From Actinomycetota bacterium (GTDB lineage: Bacteria; Actinomycetota; Acidimicrobiia; Acidimicrobiales; SZUA-35): a DNA stretch of 7,892 nucleotides. The notes below the pieces were generated by a model. It was not told the DNA's origin. It did not search any database and was given only the letters and a program-made list of their open reading frames with translations. Location: positions 1 to 7,892 of the forward strand of contig JAQCHM010000146.1 in NCBI GenBank assembly GCA_027730885.1. Direction: 5' to 3'. Position numbers and translations under genes: made by a program. The stretch's first letter is position 1; each line of letters opens with the position of its first letter. This document shows positions 6,521 to 7,892 of the stretch, piece by piece.

Positions 6521-6536
6521 GCCCCCGAACCAGAAC

Positions 6537-6543
6537 AGAGGAA
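6537..6543 (+). promoter_or_regulatory. Ribosome binding site of the flavin oxidoreductase gene
   Basis: AGAGGAA lies about eight bases before the ATG at 6551 and supports that start. Confidence 0.65.
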
Positions 6544-6550
6544 CCGAATC

Positions 6551-7621
6551 ATGGACGTAGGAATTCTCATGCCGTTCGCCAGCGATGGCTGGGACGACAT
6601 CACCGACAGTCAGGTGTACGCCGAGGAGATCGGTCTGGCGAAGCTCGCTGACGAACTCGGCTTCAATGTGGCGTGGGCGGCCGAACACCATTTCTTCGGC
6701 TATTCGTTCTGCCCGGACAACACCCAGCTTCTGTCGTATCTGGTCGGTGTCACCAAGCAGATCGACGTCGGAACCGCCGCGGTGATCATGCCCTGGAACG
6801 AGCCCCTTCGGGTCGCCGAACGGGTGGCCATGCTGGACAACCTGGCGCAGGGTCGGTTCCGCTTCGGAGTCGGTCGGGGCCTGTCGCGCCGCGAGTATGC
6901 GCCGTTCCGGGGGGTCGAGATGGACGAGTCCCGGGGGCGCTACGACGAGGGCACGGCCATGGTGATCGACGCGCTGCGGACGGGCTTCATCGAGGGAGAC
7001 GGGCCCTTCTTCCCCCAGCCGCGCATCGAGATTCGCCCGAGGCCCGAGCGCTCGTTCGACGATCGGCTCTACTGCGTCGCGTCCAGCGACGACTCGGTCG
7101 AGAGTGCCGCCCGCTTCGGCGGCCGCATGACGATGTTCGCCGATCGGGCCTGGGAGCATCGCATGCCGAGCATCACGGCCTATCGGTCCCGATTCCTCGA
7201 GGAGCACGGTCGCGAGGCCCCACCGCTGATGACCGCCGACTTCTGCCTGTGTATGGCCGACGCCGACGAGGCGGCTGAGAAGGCACGCACCTACATGGGC
7301 ACCTACCTCGGCAGCCTGCTCGAGCACTACGAGGTGATGGGCGATCACTTCGCTGTCACCGAAGGCTACGACGCCTACGCCAAGGCAGCCGAGGTACTGC
7401 GTCGCGTCGGCGAGAGCGGCTTCCTCGACATGTTCATGTCGGCGACGGCGTGGGGCACGCCGGACCAGATCCTGGCCACGCTCGAGCGGCGTCGCGACCT
7501 CATCGGGCCCTTCGAATACACCACGGCCTTCCGCTACGGCGGCATCCCGTTCGAGGAATCCAAGGCCTCGATGGAGCTGTTCGCGGCGGAGGTGCTGCCG
7601 GTCATCCAGGCTTGGGACTAG
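6551..7621 (+). CDS. LLM-class (luciferase-like) flavin-dependent oxidoreductase
   Basis: A 356-residue TIM-barrel protein of the bacterial luciferase-like superfamily, enzymes that use FMNH2 plus oxygen for monooxygenation or F420 for hydride transfer. The N-terminal strand VGILMPFA (3-10) is followed by GFNVAWAAEHHFFGYSF (37-53), the family EHHF motif. Then come a DVGTAAVIMPWNEPLRVAER stretch (72-91), LAQGRFRFGVGRGLSRREY (98-116), and a C-terminal helix ending FAAEVLPVI. Length is normal. The start is supported by AGAGGAA eight bases upstream. It is the last gene of the plus-strand run and converges with a methyltransferase gene 12 bases beyond its stop. Oxygenation (for example Baeyer-Villiger or hydroxylation chemistry) or reduction of a pathway intermediate is plausible. 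FMN and F420 use cannot be separated by eye, and a monooxygenase would need a separate flavin reductase, which is not in the window. Confidence 0.9.
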   Translation: MDVGILMPFASDGWDDITDSQVYAEEIGLAKLADELGFNVAWAAEHHFFGYSFCPDNTQLLSYLVGVTKQIDVGTAAVIMPWNEPLRVAERVAMLDNLAQGRFRFGVGRGLSRREYAPFRGVEMDESRGRYDEGTAMVIDALRTGFIEGDGPFFPQPRIEIRPRPERSFDDRLYCVASSDDSVESAARFGGRMTMFADRAWEHRMPSITAYRSRFLEEHGREAPPLMTADFCLCMADADEAAEKARTYMGTYLGSLLEHYEVMGDHFAVTEGYDAYAKAAEVLRRVGESGFLDMFMSATAWGTPDQILATLERRRDLIGPFEYTTAFRYGGIPFEESKASMELFAAEVLPVIQAWD

Positions 7622-7633
7622 AGCAGACGGCTC

Positions 7634-7892
7634 TCACGCCGCGGACAACACGGCAACCAGGAACGTCGAGTCGTCGGTGAACGGACGGAGATCGAAACTC
7701 TCGAGCAGCAGCTCGGTCCGGAGGCCTTCGATCCTCGCGTCCTCGAGGAACTCGTCGAACTCGTAACCGCGGCCGGAGCCGAAGGCCACGACCACCCGAC
7801 CTCCGGGAGCGAGGTGTCGCCGGAGATTGTCGAGGGTCATCCGGCGGGTACTCGGCGCGAGGAACGGGACGACGTTGCCGACGCAGGCGATG
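7634..7892 (-). CDS. Class I SAM-dependent methyltransferase, C-terminal part
   Basis: The gene enters from the right edge on the minus strand and ends at the TGA at 7634-7636. The 85 visible residues read IACVGNVVPFLAP, then MTLDNLRRHLAPGGRVVVAFG, then FDEFLEDARIEGLRTELLLE, ending FTDDSTFLVAVLSAA. This is the second half of a Rossmann-type methyltransferase: the post-motif-II aspartate/asparagine strand, the helix and LxPGG turn before strand 5, and the closing strands 6 and 7. The SAM-binding glycine motif lies outside the window. The ATG at 7840 is internal to the family alignment, so I read the frame through to the window edge. It is tail-to-tail with the flavin oxidoreductase gene, so it belongs to another transcript, and its target is unknown. 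It may be unrelated to the catabolic genes. Confidence 0.78.
   Translation of the reverse strand, partial: IACVGNVVPFLAPSTRRMTLDNLRRHLAPGGRVVVAFGSGRGYEFDEFLEDARIEGLRTELLLESFDLRPFTDDSTFLVAVLSAA

Noticed and set aside
6410..7348. 312-residue open frame on the minus strand
   Set aside because: Antisense to the flavin oxidoreductase and the CaiB remnant; composition typical of a shadow frame.
1..7892. Mobile element, CRISPR array, toxin-antitoxin or phage defence system
   Set aside because: No transposase, integrase, terminal inverted repeats, regularly spaced repeats, or nuclease/toxin motifs were seen on either strand.

Overview
The window is a GC-rich, densely packed bacterial segment with strong G/C preference at third codon positions. 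Gene content (CaiB-type CoA transferases/racemases, acyl-CoA ligase, SDR, crotonase, luciferase-like monooxygenase, hot-dog thioesterase), GTG starts, abutting genes and TANNNT boxes next to start codons suggest a high-GC actinobacterium. An acidimicrobial lineage is my guess, but nothing here fixes the taxon. No rRNA, tRNA, CRISPR, IS element or origin is visible.

Layout. Positions 1-1472 (minus) hold most of an AMP-forming acyl-CoA ligase that runs off the left edge and is broken by one in-frame TAA at 687-689. An 80-bp divergent spacer follows. Then come a CaiB/BaiF protein of the alpha-methylacyl-CoA racemase type (1553-2698) and an SDR that abuts it (2699-3475). A double-hotdog thioesterase (3502-4359, minus) converges on the SDR. 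A 79-bp divergent spacer leads to a plus-strand run: a cyclase-family metal hydrolase (4439-5392), a crotonase (5406-6209), a scar made of a beta-lactamase-family N-terminus joined to a CaiB-type C-terminus (6206-6520), and an LLM-class flavin oxidoreductase (6551-7621). The end of a SAM methyltransferase gene (7634-7892, minus) enters from the right.

How it fits together. The genes read as an acyl-CoA catabolic island. The ligase would activate an acid, the racemase or CoA transferase would epimerise it or exchange CoA, the SDR would oxidise a hydroxyl, the crotonase and cyclase-family enzymes would act on C-C or ring bonds, the flavin enzyme would oxygenate or reduce, and the thioesterase would release CoA. 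The substrate cannot be read from sequence; a branched or alicyclic acid (terpenoid or sterol type) is only a hypothesis.

Most notable: the crotonase has Gln at both positions where canonical enoyl-CoA hydratases have catalytic Glu; the 6206-6520 scar looks like a deletion (or misassembly) joining two unrelated genes; the ligase carries a single nonsense codon in an otherwise open frame; and several starts look leaderless. I did not find a clearly new defence or mobile system.
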